Source: Dendrophyllia cribrosa
Taxonomy: Eukaryota; Cnidaria; Anthozoa; Scleractinia; Dendrophylliidae
Direction of reading: 5' to 3'
Length of the DNA stretch: 64,000 nucleotides
NCBI GenBank assembly: GCA_024195265.1
Contig: JAJLRJ010000009.1
Span: forward strand, 36,685,710 to 36,749,709
The notes under the pieces are model-generated. The model was not told the origin of the DNA. It did not search any database and saw only the letters and a list, made by a program, of their open reading frames with translations. Of the stretch, positions 33,584-48,500 are shown piece after piece; position 1 is the stretch's first letter; every line of letters starts with the position of its first letter. The translations under genes were made by a program, and so were the position numbers.

Positions 33584-36500
33584 TCACTTCATAGATAAAT
33601 CCCCATCTTTACTTGTTAAAAGCAAATATACTCGTCGAGAAAGCTCGGGTCCAATCCTCCGACTAGTGGCCAATACTCCAGCACCGCGGCGGACCTGGAA
33701 CCAAATTAACAAAATGGTTAACTCAGTCTCCACCGCGGTCAAATGTCTGCGCATACGTTAAACCAAAGCCACGTGAACCCGTCTGTTAAACCGGTTTTCC
33801 GGTTGTCACTCACTTAAACAGTAAACAAATGTACACGGCGCCGACCAGTCTCGAAAGTCTCAAAATAAAATGAAACAAACTCTCAAATCGTCACATCATT
33901 TCTTTCTAGCTTCATTCCTCCTCCGCCCTTCGAGAGGTCGCGCGAGAAGCGAGACACGCTCTTAGAAGAGCGAGCGACTGAGAGACGTCTGGGTGCTATG
34001 CCCATTTGTTTCGACATTGGTCATTTAAAGCCAAGGGACACTGTCCCGGCTGCAATATAGTATTTTCATGATTAAGGCCGCCAGGAGCTTGCTTTGTTAT
34101 CTTGAAATAGGAAGACAAACAATCGCCAAAAGGTGATGAAAGAAAAGAAATATTAACTTCAGCGACGAAAAAACGGCTAAAAAATTCAAAATTTCACAAG
34201 AATGGCAATTTTGATTTCTTGACCGCCTGTCACGAAATCAAATTTGATGAATTGTAATCCACTTCCATCCTTGCAATCCTGCACTTTATCTCCAAACTAC
34301 TGCTTCTGTTTTGCTTTATAGAATCTTTTTATCCAATTAATGTGTATATTTGGTGGTATTTAGCGATACAACATGGAAATGAGGTAACTGGAATTTTGTT
34401 ATTTTGACGGGACAGTGTTCCTTTAAGCTCACCTGTATACGGAAGCCATTTACAAATTACTTCCCGTTGGTTGTTACTTACCAAGATGTCCTGAAGAAGT
34501 TTGGCCGCTTCTTCCCTGCTGTCACATCGTTTATACGCCTAGGAAATAAAACATTCATGAGACAACCCCATTACTACGGACGGTGTTACTTGCAGCATAC
34601 GCGTCCTATATTTCGGCTGGAACCTGTCCCTGTAATATTAAGCGCAGTTTTGACACCAACAAAAAAAAAAAACGTTATAAAACCCCGTGGCGCATGCTAG
34701 CCAATACCGTATGTGGTACAGCATAACATTTCCTCTGAAATCGCAATCAAATCGCTGTTAAATCAGGGGTGGATCCAGACAATTCAGAAATAGGGCGCCT
34801 AGAGGCCGTAGCAATTATGGCGAGAGCACAACTCCTGCCATAGCCGAAACAACTTCAACAAAAACAAAACAAAACAAAAACAGACAAAAGGGGGAGGGGT
34901 GGGGTCGGCCGAAAATCTAAAAAAACCTGCCTTCACGAGATTAGGAAGCGTTCTCCTATCGTCGAACGCAAGAAAACAGTATTAAATATAAGTCAAGTTA
35001 CGGCATTCACTATAAAGGAATTGATCACATCAGGAAAATATATTTACACTGACTTCAACCAAATTCTCTCAAAATGACCTAGATAAAATCAAGGGAAAAC
35101 AATCATTGCAGAAATAATTAAAACATCTTACGGTACCTGTAGTAGACTCTGTGGGGTGGGGTACAGCGCAACTATGGCGGCAGCCATATCAGCCGATACA
35201 TTTCTGAACTGCTGGAAATGCTGATACCAAACCTTTTTTAAACCTTGACCTTCTTTTGACACCTGTACAAATATAAATAATTAGACAAAGAACAAAAATT
35301 GCTGTACAGTCAACTCTCTACAAGAAGGACACCTTTATAAGACGGACACCTCTATAAGACGGACATCTGCTGTTGGTCCCTGCCGTTTTTCAGTCATTTT
35401 ACTGTAACAAAACTCTCTATAAGACGGACAACGGACAACGGACAATTTGAAACTGTCAATGGACACTTGAGAAGTGCTTTTTTTAGTGAAAAATACTTCA
35501 AAATGGAAATGTAGGTGCTGAATATGAACAAACGAGTCCACTTTTCTAATATAATTGTTGTTCCAGTTGGTAGGTTTTGCTTAAGTGTACGACTTTAAAC
35601 AGACTTACAGACGTGTATTCCTTGTACAAAGGTCAGTTTAGCTTGATTATCTCAGAATTACTGGTGTCACGTTACCTCGACTCGCTATAAGCCGGACACC
35701 TGTCTAAGACGGACAGTTGGGGCCGGTCCCAACGGTGTCCGTCTTAGAGACAGTTGACTGTACTTGACTTTTATTGACACATACATATACGACTAAAAAG
35801 TGAACAATGTGTGTGAACCGCGTGGGACCTAGCCTGCTCTACGGGCGCTTTTAGGGGTGTTCGAGCAGGTTTTGGGGTGCACCAGCGCTTTCCCTCTCCT
35901 TGCGTGCCTCGCACTCCGCGACCGTTGCTCGTGTTTCGCTCTTGCGCACCCCCAAACCCGCTCGAGCACCCCAAAAGGCACCTGTTGTTCAGGCTACGAA
36001 GCACTCGCATAAAGAGAGATGAAATTTGAAATGTAATTTTTTTATAGGTGCTGATAACGGTAAAACCCTTACAAATCCCTCCGGAGTGCAAGTCCTAGAA
36101 AGAATATGGGGATAAGGGGAACCAAAGAAAAAATCGTTGACCCCGGCGAGAATCGAAACCACGACCACTGGACTAATAGATGTTCGAGTGCTCACTGTAA
36201 CCGACTACCGAGCTACGAGGTAAGATTAATGAAGCAGGTTGTGAGAATTAAGGTAATAAAGTCGCGGCAGTGAAGATACTACGATGAACAATCTGTGAGA
36301 GCCGAGTGTAACACTCGTGTGACAAAAAGTTTGTTTTAGTGGTACTGAAATATAAAAAGACTGTAACCAGAAATGAAAATTTGCACACAAAAAAGGACTA
36401 AGAAAACGAAAACGAAAACGAAAATAAAAACACATTCATTTTTCCACCCACAGGTATGAACAAGAGATACCTTCTACAGTTTAATACTGAATATATGAGC

Positions 36501-39500
36501 GTTCTATACTACGCTATGTTTTGGGGGGAAAATGCTCAAAAAGCGCGGACCACTGATCGTGTGCTACCTCAGTCAGCCTTGCTGTTCACTCACAAGATCA
36601 TCAGAGTTGATTAAGATAAATTGTATGGTTTCACTGAGTTGAACTCATTCTAGTCCCCATAGCCGCTTAGTCCTCTTAGAAACAAATGAAATGAAAGGCT
36701 GATCGTACAATAAAGGAATATATTTTTTAACCGATTTATTTCGAACAGCACGGCCGTTCTTCATCAGGGTATAACCGTACTAAAAGAAAAACGTTACAAA
36801 TTTAAATTCAAAACAAGCGAATTGTATGAAATTACATATCGCATGATGAAACGATAAAAAAAGGACGCTAAAATTTACATGAATATTAAGTTTCGTGGCG
36901 TCTGTTTAACCCTATCGATAAGATGAGCCTCTCTAGCTTTACGCACATCGTCACGGTTAGAGTTAATAAGCTCAAGCGGGATAAGGTGCATGTCATTAGC
37001 AGAATGAGAAGGTGAAAGGAAATGTCCTCTTAGCCGCCTGAGCCTGAGCACGAGGACCAAATGCTCGTACTCAGGCTCCGGCGACTAAGAGGGGCCAGAC
37101 GGCTCTGGGGACTAGAATGAGTCGGACACAAAAAAGAAGTTTAAAAAATCGAATTCTGTTACTTGTCTTTCTCTTCTTTTGACACCTACAGAAAATATTT
37201 GAATGTTGCTTCAGTAATATAAACAAAATATAACATTTAAGACTACAAACCTCCGAGAGCGACGTCAAGCAGGCGTCGGTGCTCGCCTATTTTGATTTTC
37301 GTTTGCAGATTCATGACTGGAGAGAAGGACCACTTTAGTCTACCGATTTATATTGAATCCGACTTTTTTCTTGCTCATCCTATTTTGCAACTTACCTTAA
37401 CGGATCCTTTTTCTCCTCCCTCCACACAGAAACTAAACGTCTCCGGTTGCTTCTTTCTGTTAATAAAGGGTCAACGAGATCAGATGAGATTCTGGAGTTA
37501 ACAAGAGCGAAATTTGGACTATTAACTATTCTCACGAAATTACATCTCTCTATAATCCTGTCAAGTTTTAATTGTTTTGTAACTTATTGTTTCTTTTCTT
37601 TGTTTACGTCAACGGTAGGTTTAAACACAGGTTTTTACACCGAGAACGAACTAAGGTTCGCTCTCCATGAGAGTAAACGCGAGACTGGGAAAGTTGACAA
37701 GAGTTCAACTCGATAAAAGCGTCCGAAAATGGATGGGAGTTTGAACTTTCTTCAACTTTGTCCAAGTTTTAACTCTCGCTGTTGTTTACCTGCTCTTACG
37801 AAAATGTTTGAAACTACTAAAAAGTCTTCTAGTAAACCCAAGCAGACTGATTCAATATCTTGTTGACCGGACAAAAACGCAAGAGTGGTGGGGTCAGATG
37901 AGAGCGGGAGTTATACCTTGGATACTCGTTCTCTGCCTCGTCCCAGGCTTCACTCCATGTTCTAACGCGGTGCGCGTGGTATTGTGGGATGGATACAAGG
38001 CTGAAGCTGCGCGATTTGCATCCATCCATCAGTCTCAGCTCTGAGTCCTCGTTGGCGCAATAGATCGGTTATTGGAAGGCACGGGTTCCATTTCCGTCGG
38101 GGACTTTTTTTTTTGTCCACACGCTCGTGACATAAGATCACTTTTATCTTGTCAATCAAAGGCTCCTTTGAGCCACCTTGTGAATACGAAACAACCTTCT
38201 GACTCAACCCTCCCCCCCCCCCCCCCCCCACCCCTGACCCTCCCATTTCTCTAACACCGTCTCCATGGGTAAGGCAGATGACCATTATCCATCGCATTTG
38301 GAACGAGCAAAACATATGCGCAAGCCTTATGTACTGGTCAGCAGAACTACAAAGAAAAGTTTACAGCCGAGTGATGGAGGGAGCGAGTGAGTGAAAATTT
38401 GCATATTTGCCACCGTCTAAGATAACCCGTTCATTACGCTTCGCGCATTCACGAGTTAAAAACGGGTATTGTTACTCCGAGTAAGATAATCTTACTTGAA
38501 AGAAGCCTCGGCAATAGCTTTAGTGAACATGGTCAGCAGCTCAGTAAATTCTTCCTCCGTTTCACACATGCGCACTCGGCAGTTTGGCTGCCTGAGCTGT
38601 AAGTCCACCAGCGCCTCCTCGATATCGACACGCGACACCATGACACTGGGTCCAATCCCTTTGTTAGCTTTCTTCCGTCCTTTACCGCTGGGTTTTTCGT
38701 TGTCTGAGGAGCTGGAACCCAGAACTGCGTTACGAAACTGCCTTGATTGAGTGAGCTTGACATCTCTTTAGAATTAGAGAGAGAAAACTCGTGTAAAAAA
38801 TAAAGTTATTAAAGTTGCAGTATGCCTTCGGGGGTGTCTCCAGTGTAAGAGCTCTAGCATCTCGAGATTAATCTTAAGATACGGCCTTAACTCCAATATC
38901 AAATTAAAGCTGATAGAGCTGGCTATCTAAATATACCTTTTATTTTCCAATAGAATGAATTGTCTGATTTTTTAAGAAGTCTAAATGCGAGCGTCTGAAT
39001 CAGCCTTTGAAAGCTACAACTCAAAGCAATTGTAATATTTTGCAAATTTGATTTGTTCTCAGGTTTCCGTTAAAATGTGTCTGCGTTTTCCCATATTCAA
39101 TTTCAGTAAAAAGTTACAAAACATTTTCGAAATAGGGCGATAAATACTGGAGTTATCGCGAGGAATTGGCTCTAAACGAAAAACATTTCCCGATACTTTT
39201 TTTTCATCATTATACATGTACAGCTGTACCTACCGTTCAAATTTAAATTGAGGAAAATCGAACAAATCACCTTTGAGTTATAGCGTCCCTACAAGCCAAA
39301 AATTCACTTTGAGAAAACAACGCTTAAAAAATATCGCGCGTCATAAACAAACTTCCAGTCAAAACGTCATACCATCACTTTCCCCGTCAATTTTTCAATA
39401 ATTATTGTTTATTTATTTTTGGATGAAAAATCATTCTGCAACATTTATTTTGACCCCAAAAACAAATCACTTTAAAATGGTTGATCTGAAGGCATTCTGC

Positions 39501-42500
39501 AACTTTCAGGAATAAAAAGCAAGACTAATGTGGGTTGGAAAACAAGCACTCTAGATTAGAGATAACCGTTTGCGAATTTCAGCAAGATGGAACATTTTTA
39601 CTCTTAAAATTTATGTAACTTCTCCATAAACGACCGTTTACACAGGACTGTGAAAAGTCCCAGTGATTTTTGCTGCGATTTCACGTCGGGCATTTTGATT
39701 ACGATTTTCACGCAACCGAAGCAGAGCACATGTGATGTTAACATAAAACCTGCGTGATACCCAGGTCCAATGAAATTAGAGGTTCTAAAGAGCTGTGTGG
39801 CTACTGGTGTTTTGTGCCAACATCGCATACGCCTGCTCCTGCCGCTGCCGCTGCACAACAATTTAAATCGCGATCAAACTGCCACGAAATCGTCTAACAA
39901 ATCGTCAACATAGGCGAGTTGAACTCTCATTTAAAATCATCATCGCTAAACGCAAATCGCTACTAATATGGCTTCACGGCCTCTTCTAGCTCCATACAGC
40001 AGCCAGTAAAGTTTGGCAATTTAATGACGCATGGTGCATGTAATTGTACTGAAAACTGTTGCAGTTCTTGTCATAGCAACATACTAAACACGGGCATCGG
40101 CAAAACAAAAACGCACCTGAAATACTTCTCAAGACCCATAATAACAAGCGTAATAACTTTTCCTGGATAAATCTCAAGAGTTCTTTCACAGAATGCTGTC
40201 AGAGTTTCATCATCAGCGATTACAGAAATGGCAGGATTTTGCATCTCCTGAAACAAGAAAGAAGTTTGTAAGCTTTCTTGGAAGATGCACAAGAGTTTAT
40301 GATTCTTATTGTATAATGTGAAAATCGCAGATAAAATGCCATGGTGGATGGGTAAGTTTGTCTTAGCCGTAAATTACAATAAATGTAATTAATCTTACCT
40401 CACGGAAGTGAAAAACCATCTCAACAAACTTGTCTACTGACAGACGGACAAGTGCATGGTTCTCATCTACAAAAGTAGTCTTGGTGGAGATCTAAAATGG
40501 AAAATGTGTTTGAGTATGAAGTGAAGCTAGTGCTATCCTGATGCATTCTATGTTATTCATTTCACAAAGGCGGTGTTACGCTGCGAACTGAAATAATTTA
40601 CAACTTGTCTGGCAAGGACATTGACAAGTTGTGATGCAAGTTGCATGAACAACTGCAGAGTGCAACTTACGGTTTTTTACCTTGCAACAGACAATGCCAT
40701 TGCAACACAAGATACTGCAACGGTTGCAGAAAGTGTATAGTACTCGACTCAACGTTTTGCAATGGTTTTTGTGACTTGTCTTGCAATGATTAATTTTGTC
40801 ACTTGCCACGCTCTCGAAATTGCGCAAATTAAAAGAAAGGAAAGAATAATGCAATTACATGATAGTACCATTAACTGGGTTTTCATGTAACTTTACCTGG
40901 AGTGTCTGTGCTACATCATGCTCCACAACAGCTCTCTGCCACGTGATACCAGCGGGAATCAGCTGTGACTCAAGTTTATGACTTGCGCCCAGTGCCTCTA
41001 ACTTTTGAACAAGGAGGCTTTCCTCAGGAAGCTGGTCACGTGTTAAAATTTCAGGATCCATGCACACCAGCATTTGCTGTGTCAGGGAATTGTAAACACA
41101 AGTATGTCTCATTGAGATTGTTAAAGCGGCCGTGCACCTAACCCCAAAATTGTTTTTTCGCTTAATCAACTCTATGTACGTTGAAAAGTTGAATAGTGAA
41201 ATGTTTCTTGTTTTTAACGTTGCGTTAGTGAATTATAGAGGTTTGAATTTACAAAATGTTAATACATGTAAGATGACGTCAAATCAAGACTCGTTTATTG
41301 TACAACTACACATGAACTTGTTTCCACCTCCAAGTAATATTTTTTTTTACAAATCAATTGACTATTAACAGTTGTTATTTAGTATTTCTTAAATTGATTA
41401 TCCTTAAGCTGTGAATTGAAGTAGAAATAATGGTAAAGTCTTGATTTGACGTCATCTGATTAGCATTTTGTAAAATTAATTCAAATCTCTATAACTCACT
41501 ATTAAACGCGACGTTAAAAACAAGAAATATTTCACTATTCGACTTTTCAACGTACATTGAGTTGATTAAAAGAAAAAGAAAATTGGGGGTTAGGTGCACT
41601 TTAAGTAGAAAAAGAAGAAACACATTGACAACTTTTGTCCTTTCTCCCCTAGAAACAAACCTAAAGACCTCATCTGTAGATGGAATCATAAAGTGGACAT
41701 TTTCTTACATGTAAATGGAAAGAGTTCTATTGAGTAATACCTCCCTGAAGTATTGTTTATTATGCTGTACAAAGTGTAGGCGCACCCAACCAGGAGTGTT
41801 TAGAGAAACGCTTGCAATCGCCGTTCTACTGTTTTTTTTTTTCCATTTCATTTTAAGGCCTTTACAGGAAAACTATGTGAAAGCTAATAAAATTTGAGCT
41901 TTTCGAGTTTTTAAACTAAATATTTCAGCAACAGAAAATTGTAGAGAAATGAACCTTTGATCCTCGGAATTTACCAGCTGCTTTCGCCTTTCCGAAAATC
42001 CTAGCTAACTTATCTCGAACCCAAAACGACATTTTAATTCATCCGCAAACAAAAGGACGGTCGGGGGGGGGGGGGGTGACAACTCTAAGAAGGCCTGTTT
42101 CGGGAGAAAAACAAAATTCTTCCGGGAATCTGAAGATTTTGCCGGGAATCGGGAGACTCGAAAAATTTTCGGGGAAACATGAGATAATGTTGTTAAAATT
42201 TCGGGAAGTTTGAAATTTTTGTGAGAATGTCTCCGAAAAATCGGGAAGATATTCCAAATTTTCGGGACAACTTTCAGTTCCACACAGTATTGCTCAAACA
42301 GCGTTTGTTAGAGTTGTCACCCCCCGTAAAAGGCGCTAAATTTTACGATGTTGCAAATTAAAGTTTGATGCGACATTTTACATACAAAAACTCCAGTCCA
42401 GTTTTTGATCTTATTGATTACGAATTTTTAAGATGACTAAGACCTTCGGAACAGCTTTTCACCGAAAAGATTTTATGGGTGCTTCTGAAGTGTAAAACTA

Positions 42501-45500
42501 TTCATCCAAAATGAGGCCTTTTCCATTACAATGTACATATAGATTACTTCAAGGGCAGTGCGGGCGTACGGTATTTACGCACGAGTTGGTTCGTATCAGA
42601 AATCGAACGAGCGAGGCTTTGCGAGCGATTGAGATTACTGATACGAACCAACTCGTGCGTAAATACCGTACAAAGCACTGCCCATGCTGTCATTTGTTTA
42701 TTTTATACATACTGAGATTTGTGATTGGATGGAACGCTTTTTTCACGTGTGAGAAAGTCGTTTCGCCATTCTGATTGGCTGCGAACCCTGAACGGTTTTT
42801 TTTTTACACGCCAAATTTCAATAGAAAATCTCAATAAGTATGAAATAAAACATGGTTCTAACTTTTGGGTCTGTGGATGAAACCCAAACGTGTAACCATG
42901 AGGACCATAGCCTAGGGATTTCCCCTGCCTCGGCTATGGCCACAATGATTTTAAAAAGAATTCATTTTGACAACACACACACAAACAAACATATGCTTTC
43001 ATTTACCTTGATGCAGCCATCCAAACGATTGTTCAATTTCTGATTCATACTGTCTGCCTAAACCGGCCACAAGAAACAAATCATAGCATCCTTAGAATGG
43101 GAGTAGTTACTCTATGATAGTTAAATGTAAAAGCTTGTGGTATTATGTACTTGAGAAAGTTCTATAAGTTCCCTATTTGTGTTGGGAAAAGATGAGATGG
43201 TCCTGGATTGCAGGCAGAGGGGGCCATGGCGCTACTCCACGATAGGCATCACAAAGTGTCCTCATCTATAAACGTTCACTTTATACACACATACATTTGT
43301 AATTCTGTCACATACAGCTGTATGAAGTAAATACTGTATGTGACACCCAACACCCAATCTCATCCCCAAGGTCCTTGTCCTTGTTATTTAAAATGGCGAC
43401 ACAGGAAGCAATGGCACGGCTGCCAAAATTCTCCAAGAATCATGGAGTCACTTACCCACAAGGAAAGATCTTTATTAAAGCTGAACAGAATTTCCAAAAA
43501 TTGACAAAACACTTCTTGGAGTTTCTTTCAGCCTTGCCTTAGGGTTCCTATGTGCCGTGTCATTTTCTAGACAAATTAAAAAAAAAAACATTTATTTCTT
43601 AAATTTAACTACATTGTAACCTTTTTCAATAGCTTCTCCCTGTCTTTCTGTGTTTTCATCTGTTCTTTGGCTTGCTGCCTTGCCTGTTTTTCTCTCTCTT
43701 TGGCTTCTTTCTTTTTTTGTTGTTCAAGTTTTTTGGCTTGTTTCTTTAGCTGCAAGATATTATCCAACCCTTGTGTAGCAAACAAACATTATGTGGAAGA
43801 CCTAATAAAACTGTTTTAACAAATGCATCAATTTGTTTGTTTTGAAATCCTAAACGAACAACTTTTGACATTTTTTGCAGAATAGTTTCAATGATACCTA
43901 TTGTACTTTATTGAATGGTTACAGATTAAAATGAAATATTGATTTCAGTTAATCATTGTGCAACTCGTGTTCGGCATATAATCAATTTGCACAGCATAAC
44001 CAATTTGTAGTTACTTGATAAGTGGGTAAACTGCGGAAAATTGGCTTGCACACATGACTGTGTACATGTTTCTAGTTTCTGTTTCAAGGATGATTGGTTC
44101 ATTACGTTGTTTGTGTTTGTTATTAAGAAAGACTGTTTTTTATCGCTGCTACATACACTAAATCTGTTATTAATTACAGTTTGGACTATAGGCTTTATCA
44201 GGAGTCACCCAGACAAACTAATGACACTTCTGGGTTCAAACATTAGTACTGTATAGTTAAATAAACAAACTACCAACATTCTTTACATAACTACATGTAC
44301 CAAGTTAGTCACACACTCCGATGATCACACTATACAAACTACAGGGACATTCCTGGGTTCAAGCAAGCAATAAATAATGTACTGTAATGATTTGATTTAA
44401 CATCCTCCTTCCAATCAGCACCCCATTTCAAATAAGTGCCCCCCCCCCCCCCTTGTCTGTCATTTTGTTAATAAGTGCCCCCTTTCTAATAAGCCCTCCC
44501 CCCCCCCCCCCCGTTAAGATGCTACAATGTACATCAAAAAGCTGTCTTATCGAAGAAAGGGACATTGAAGACATTGAGATACAATAGCGAGTTATATTCT
44601 GACTATGAGAACCACTGTTACCATTGTTCTGACTTTTAGCATTTAATTGTACAATTTCTGTTAAAGTGCACCTAACCCCTCAATTTTTTTTTTTTTTGCT
44701 TAATCAACTCTATTTACGTTGAAAAGTTGAATAGTTAAATATTTCTTGTTTTTAACGTCGCGTTAGTGAGTTATAGAGATTTGAATTTACAAAATGCTAA
44801 TTAGATGACATCAATTAACAATAGGCAGTAAACAACTTAAGGAAAATCAATTTGAGAAATACTAAAATAAAAATTAATATAAACTGTGGATAGTCAATTG
44901 ATTCATAAAAAATATTACTTGGAGGTAAAAACAAGTAGAACCCCAAATTGACGTCATCTAATTAGCATTTTGTAAATTCAAATCTCTATAACTCACTAAC
45001 GCGACGTTAAAAACAAGAAATATTTAACTATTCAACTTTTCAATGTACTGTACATAGAGTTGATTAAGCAAAAAAAAAAAACAATTTTGGGATTAGGTGC
45101 ACTTTAAATAGTTCTGATCATTAAAGTGTGTTTTCATGCTCGCATGTTTTTCTCAAAAAAGAAATACAAGCACCCTCTTCTCAATAGCCACCCTCCCTTG
45201 AGCTGCGAAAAGTAAATAAGCGCCCTGGGTCCTAAATCAAATCATTACGGTACATTGTACATTTACTTGCAGCTCTTAACCCTTTCACTCCCAGAGTCAA
45301 TGGAGACATGTAGTGTTGTTCTAACTTTTGAGTCTGTGGACGAAATCCTATGGTGTGACCATTCATATGAAACCTCTTCAGGAGTACTTTTGCATGGAAC
45401 CATTTGTTCTAACTTTTGAGTCTGTGGACGAAATCCTATGGTGTGACCATTCAAATGAAACCTCTTCAGCAGTACTTTTGCATGGTACCATTTGTTCTAA

Positions 45501-48500
45501 CTTTTGAGTCTGTGGACGAAATCCTATGGTGTGACCATTCAAATGAAACCTCTTCAGCAGTACTTTTGCATGGTACCATTTGTCTTTCAATATTTTACAA
45601 AATGAAATTTGGGATTTTTCCTGAATTTTGATATTTGGCACTCTTGGGAGTGAAAGGGTTAACTATTAGCTTACTAGTAATGCACCTCAGAAAGTTTAAA
45701 CCAACCAAAGCTTCATTTCTCTGACTCGCTATTTCTTCTTTTGACCTCTTCTTTCTTTTTGCAGGGACTTCAGAACTGTCCTGAGAGTCCAGGCAGCTTC
45801 CTGAGCTGAGATTAGGGGTACAAGACTGGCTGGTTGAAGAAGATCTACAGGCTACAATGCAAGGAAAGTCATCACTGTCTTCACAGCTATCAGTGTCATG
45901 GTCAGATACATGTACTAGGGGTGAATCCGTCAATTTTCCCCCCTGTTTTGAAATGTTTTCTGGCTCAACTAAAATGCAATCTACAGCTTTGTTTACTACT
46001 AGTGGTTCAGAAGATGCATGTTTGCTGATTTTACAGCCAGTCTTGTTTCTAACATGAATGTCATCATCATCATCTGAGAAGGAAAGATCAACAATCAAGC
46101 TTGTCCTCTTGTTCTTTACAGGTTTTTTGCTCCTACATGTATCACTATCCACTTCCTTACAGTGAAAAATCCCTTTGTTTTTGTGCAACTCCAGAGATTT
46201 GGATTGTACTGTACAACTTTGTTCAGATTCCTCAGTATGTATTCTCTTCTTCAAAGCACTGAACAAACTTTTCCTCTCTTCATGAAGTATCATAATATCA
46301 TCGTCATCATCCATATCAGAATTTTTTTCTGTGTCACTGGAATCACTATCATCATGACTTTTAGTTGAGATTACTTTGTTCACGGACATTGATGACTTCT
46401 TGGAATGTAAAGAATCAACAGTATTTCTATCTTCTTCCTCAGAACTGAGATCTGACAGTGTGTTTTCTACGTCAATATTAACTGCTGCAGGAAACTACAA
46501 AAATAATTAAAAAAAGAATGATAAATATAAAAAAAATATTAGAAATCAAAAGTCATTCAAGGTCAAACAACTTCCTTAAATGGCAACTGACCCCAATTTT
46601 TTTTCTTTTGCTAAATAAAATCTCCTGTTTGTCCTGATTACTTGTGTGAAAAAATTATCGTAATTGATAAAATTGCTACATTTTTTACAGCTGTTTGAAG
46701 TTAGGTGCTTCTACCCCATTACCGAGCATTTGCGGGAGCTGGGTACGAACTTTGCGTGATGTCATCGAAGGAGACCATTTGCCGCATTCTCATAAGCATA
46801 TCACCGTGAACAACAAAGGAAAAGGCATTTTAACGTGAATGGTACTCAAAAGCAAAAAAAGGATTTTGTGCACTCCGATTCCTTTTTTGTGTTTGCCCAC
46901 AGTTCCTTCGCCTAAAAGCAATCTCCTTCGATGATGTCACAAGACGTCAAAACAAAACTCGGACCCATTCTTCGCATTGCTCGTTACTTGCCGAAAGAAC
47001 CACCAAAATTTGAAACTTTAAAAAAGTGCTACGTAAAAAAATTTTTGCACAGGTAATCAGGACAATTAGGAGATTTCGTTTGGTGAAAAACACTATTGGG
47101 GGTTGGTTGCACTTTAATCCTATGAATTTAAATAGTATTATTAATATACAAGTTTACTTTTTATGTTGCAGGTAAATATTCAACAAAACAAAGAAATAAC
47201 ATTGTTGGGGACACTATATTTATTTAAATAAACAAAGTTAATAAATGAACATAACAGTAAATATTTTTGTAAAATTCATTAATAATTCATAAAAGTTATG
47301 ACCAATAAATACATGTAGGCAGTATTTGAGTCACATGTACACCTCTGTAAACCCCAATACAAATCAACTGAGTTGATGAATTATTAAACAGTAGAATTAA
47401 CTTTTCATACAGATCTCTACTCTTTGTTTCATTTCACAAGTACAATAAAATATTTGCATGAGATCTGTATGGGCGTTTACACCCATACAGATCTCCTGCT
47501 CATATTTTATCTACTACTTAACATTTTCAATTGGTTGAAGGGACACTGCATGGCTGAAATATTGTGTGTTCATGATTATGGCCAGGGGCTTGCTTTAAGA
47601 TTACTTTATTATCTTGAAATTGGAAAAAACCATTGACAAATAGAAGCAAAGAAATATGAAGTAAACAGACAAAATGACAGCTAGAAAAGTCAAAATTTTC
47701 ACAAGAATGGCAAGTTTGATTTCTTGATCACATGTTAATAAATCATATCCTTGCAATCCTGCACTTTATCTCCAAACTACTGCTTTTGTTTCGCTCTATA
47801 GAATCTTTTTATCCAACTAAGTTGTATACTGGGTGGCATTTGGCAATATAATGTAGAAATACAACTGTAGGATAAGCACAATTTTGCTGTTTTGGCAGGA
47901 CAGTGCCCCTTAAAGGAGGATGAACATTCAAAGTAATTACTGTTATAAATGCATAGTGTAGCTTTGAAACTAATTACATGATTAATGTCACATATTGCAA
48001 ATCCATCTACATGTACTTAGTCAGAGCAGACTTGAACCCGAGACCTCTGGATTGCAAGTACAGTGATCTAATTAACCACTAGGTCCTGCTGCCTCCTGTA
48101 CATGGACAGTCTGTAGCAGTTCACAGGGCTATCAATAATAAACAGGGATTTCATTCAGCTATAATAGTCCATAATAATCCTTAGCTATAGGCACAGGTAC
48201 TTTAATAGATAGACAAACCATTGTTTGTTTACTTTATCCATTTTCAGGTCAGCTAGTTGGAAAATAAATCACCAGCTCAGGTATAAATCATCAGGTTTTA
48301 TAACTTTGTAATTAGTATAATTTTTAGTTAGTATAGCAGGTCCACATCAGCTTAGCTGCCTTATATTAACCTGCTTCACCAAATAAACTATGTATGTATG
48401 TAGGTCACACAAGCAGATAAGTAATAGTTATTGGACTGAGTGGAGTACAGTTCAGGGAGTTATCCAGCAAGTAATTTCAATTGGGCCGAGTGTAAGGACG

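Noticed and set aside
37140..37195. Extra EME1 exon reading VSKEEKDK after an acceptor-like CTGTAG
   Set aside because: It resembles the start of exon 10 (VSKEGQG) but hits a stop at once, and exons 9 and 10 join perfectly without it.
45595..46389. Single 264-codon minus-strand frame as a complete gene
   Set aside because: Its 5' and 3' parts are only the middle of EME1 exon 2 plus intron read-through into a MITE.
48010..48112. Functional tRNA gene
   Set aside because: A and B boxes are present but the acceptor stem and anticodon arm do not form; best read as a SINE head. The same judgement applies at 36140-36235 and 19890-19950.
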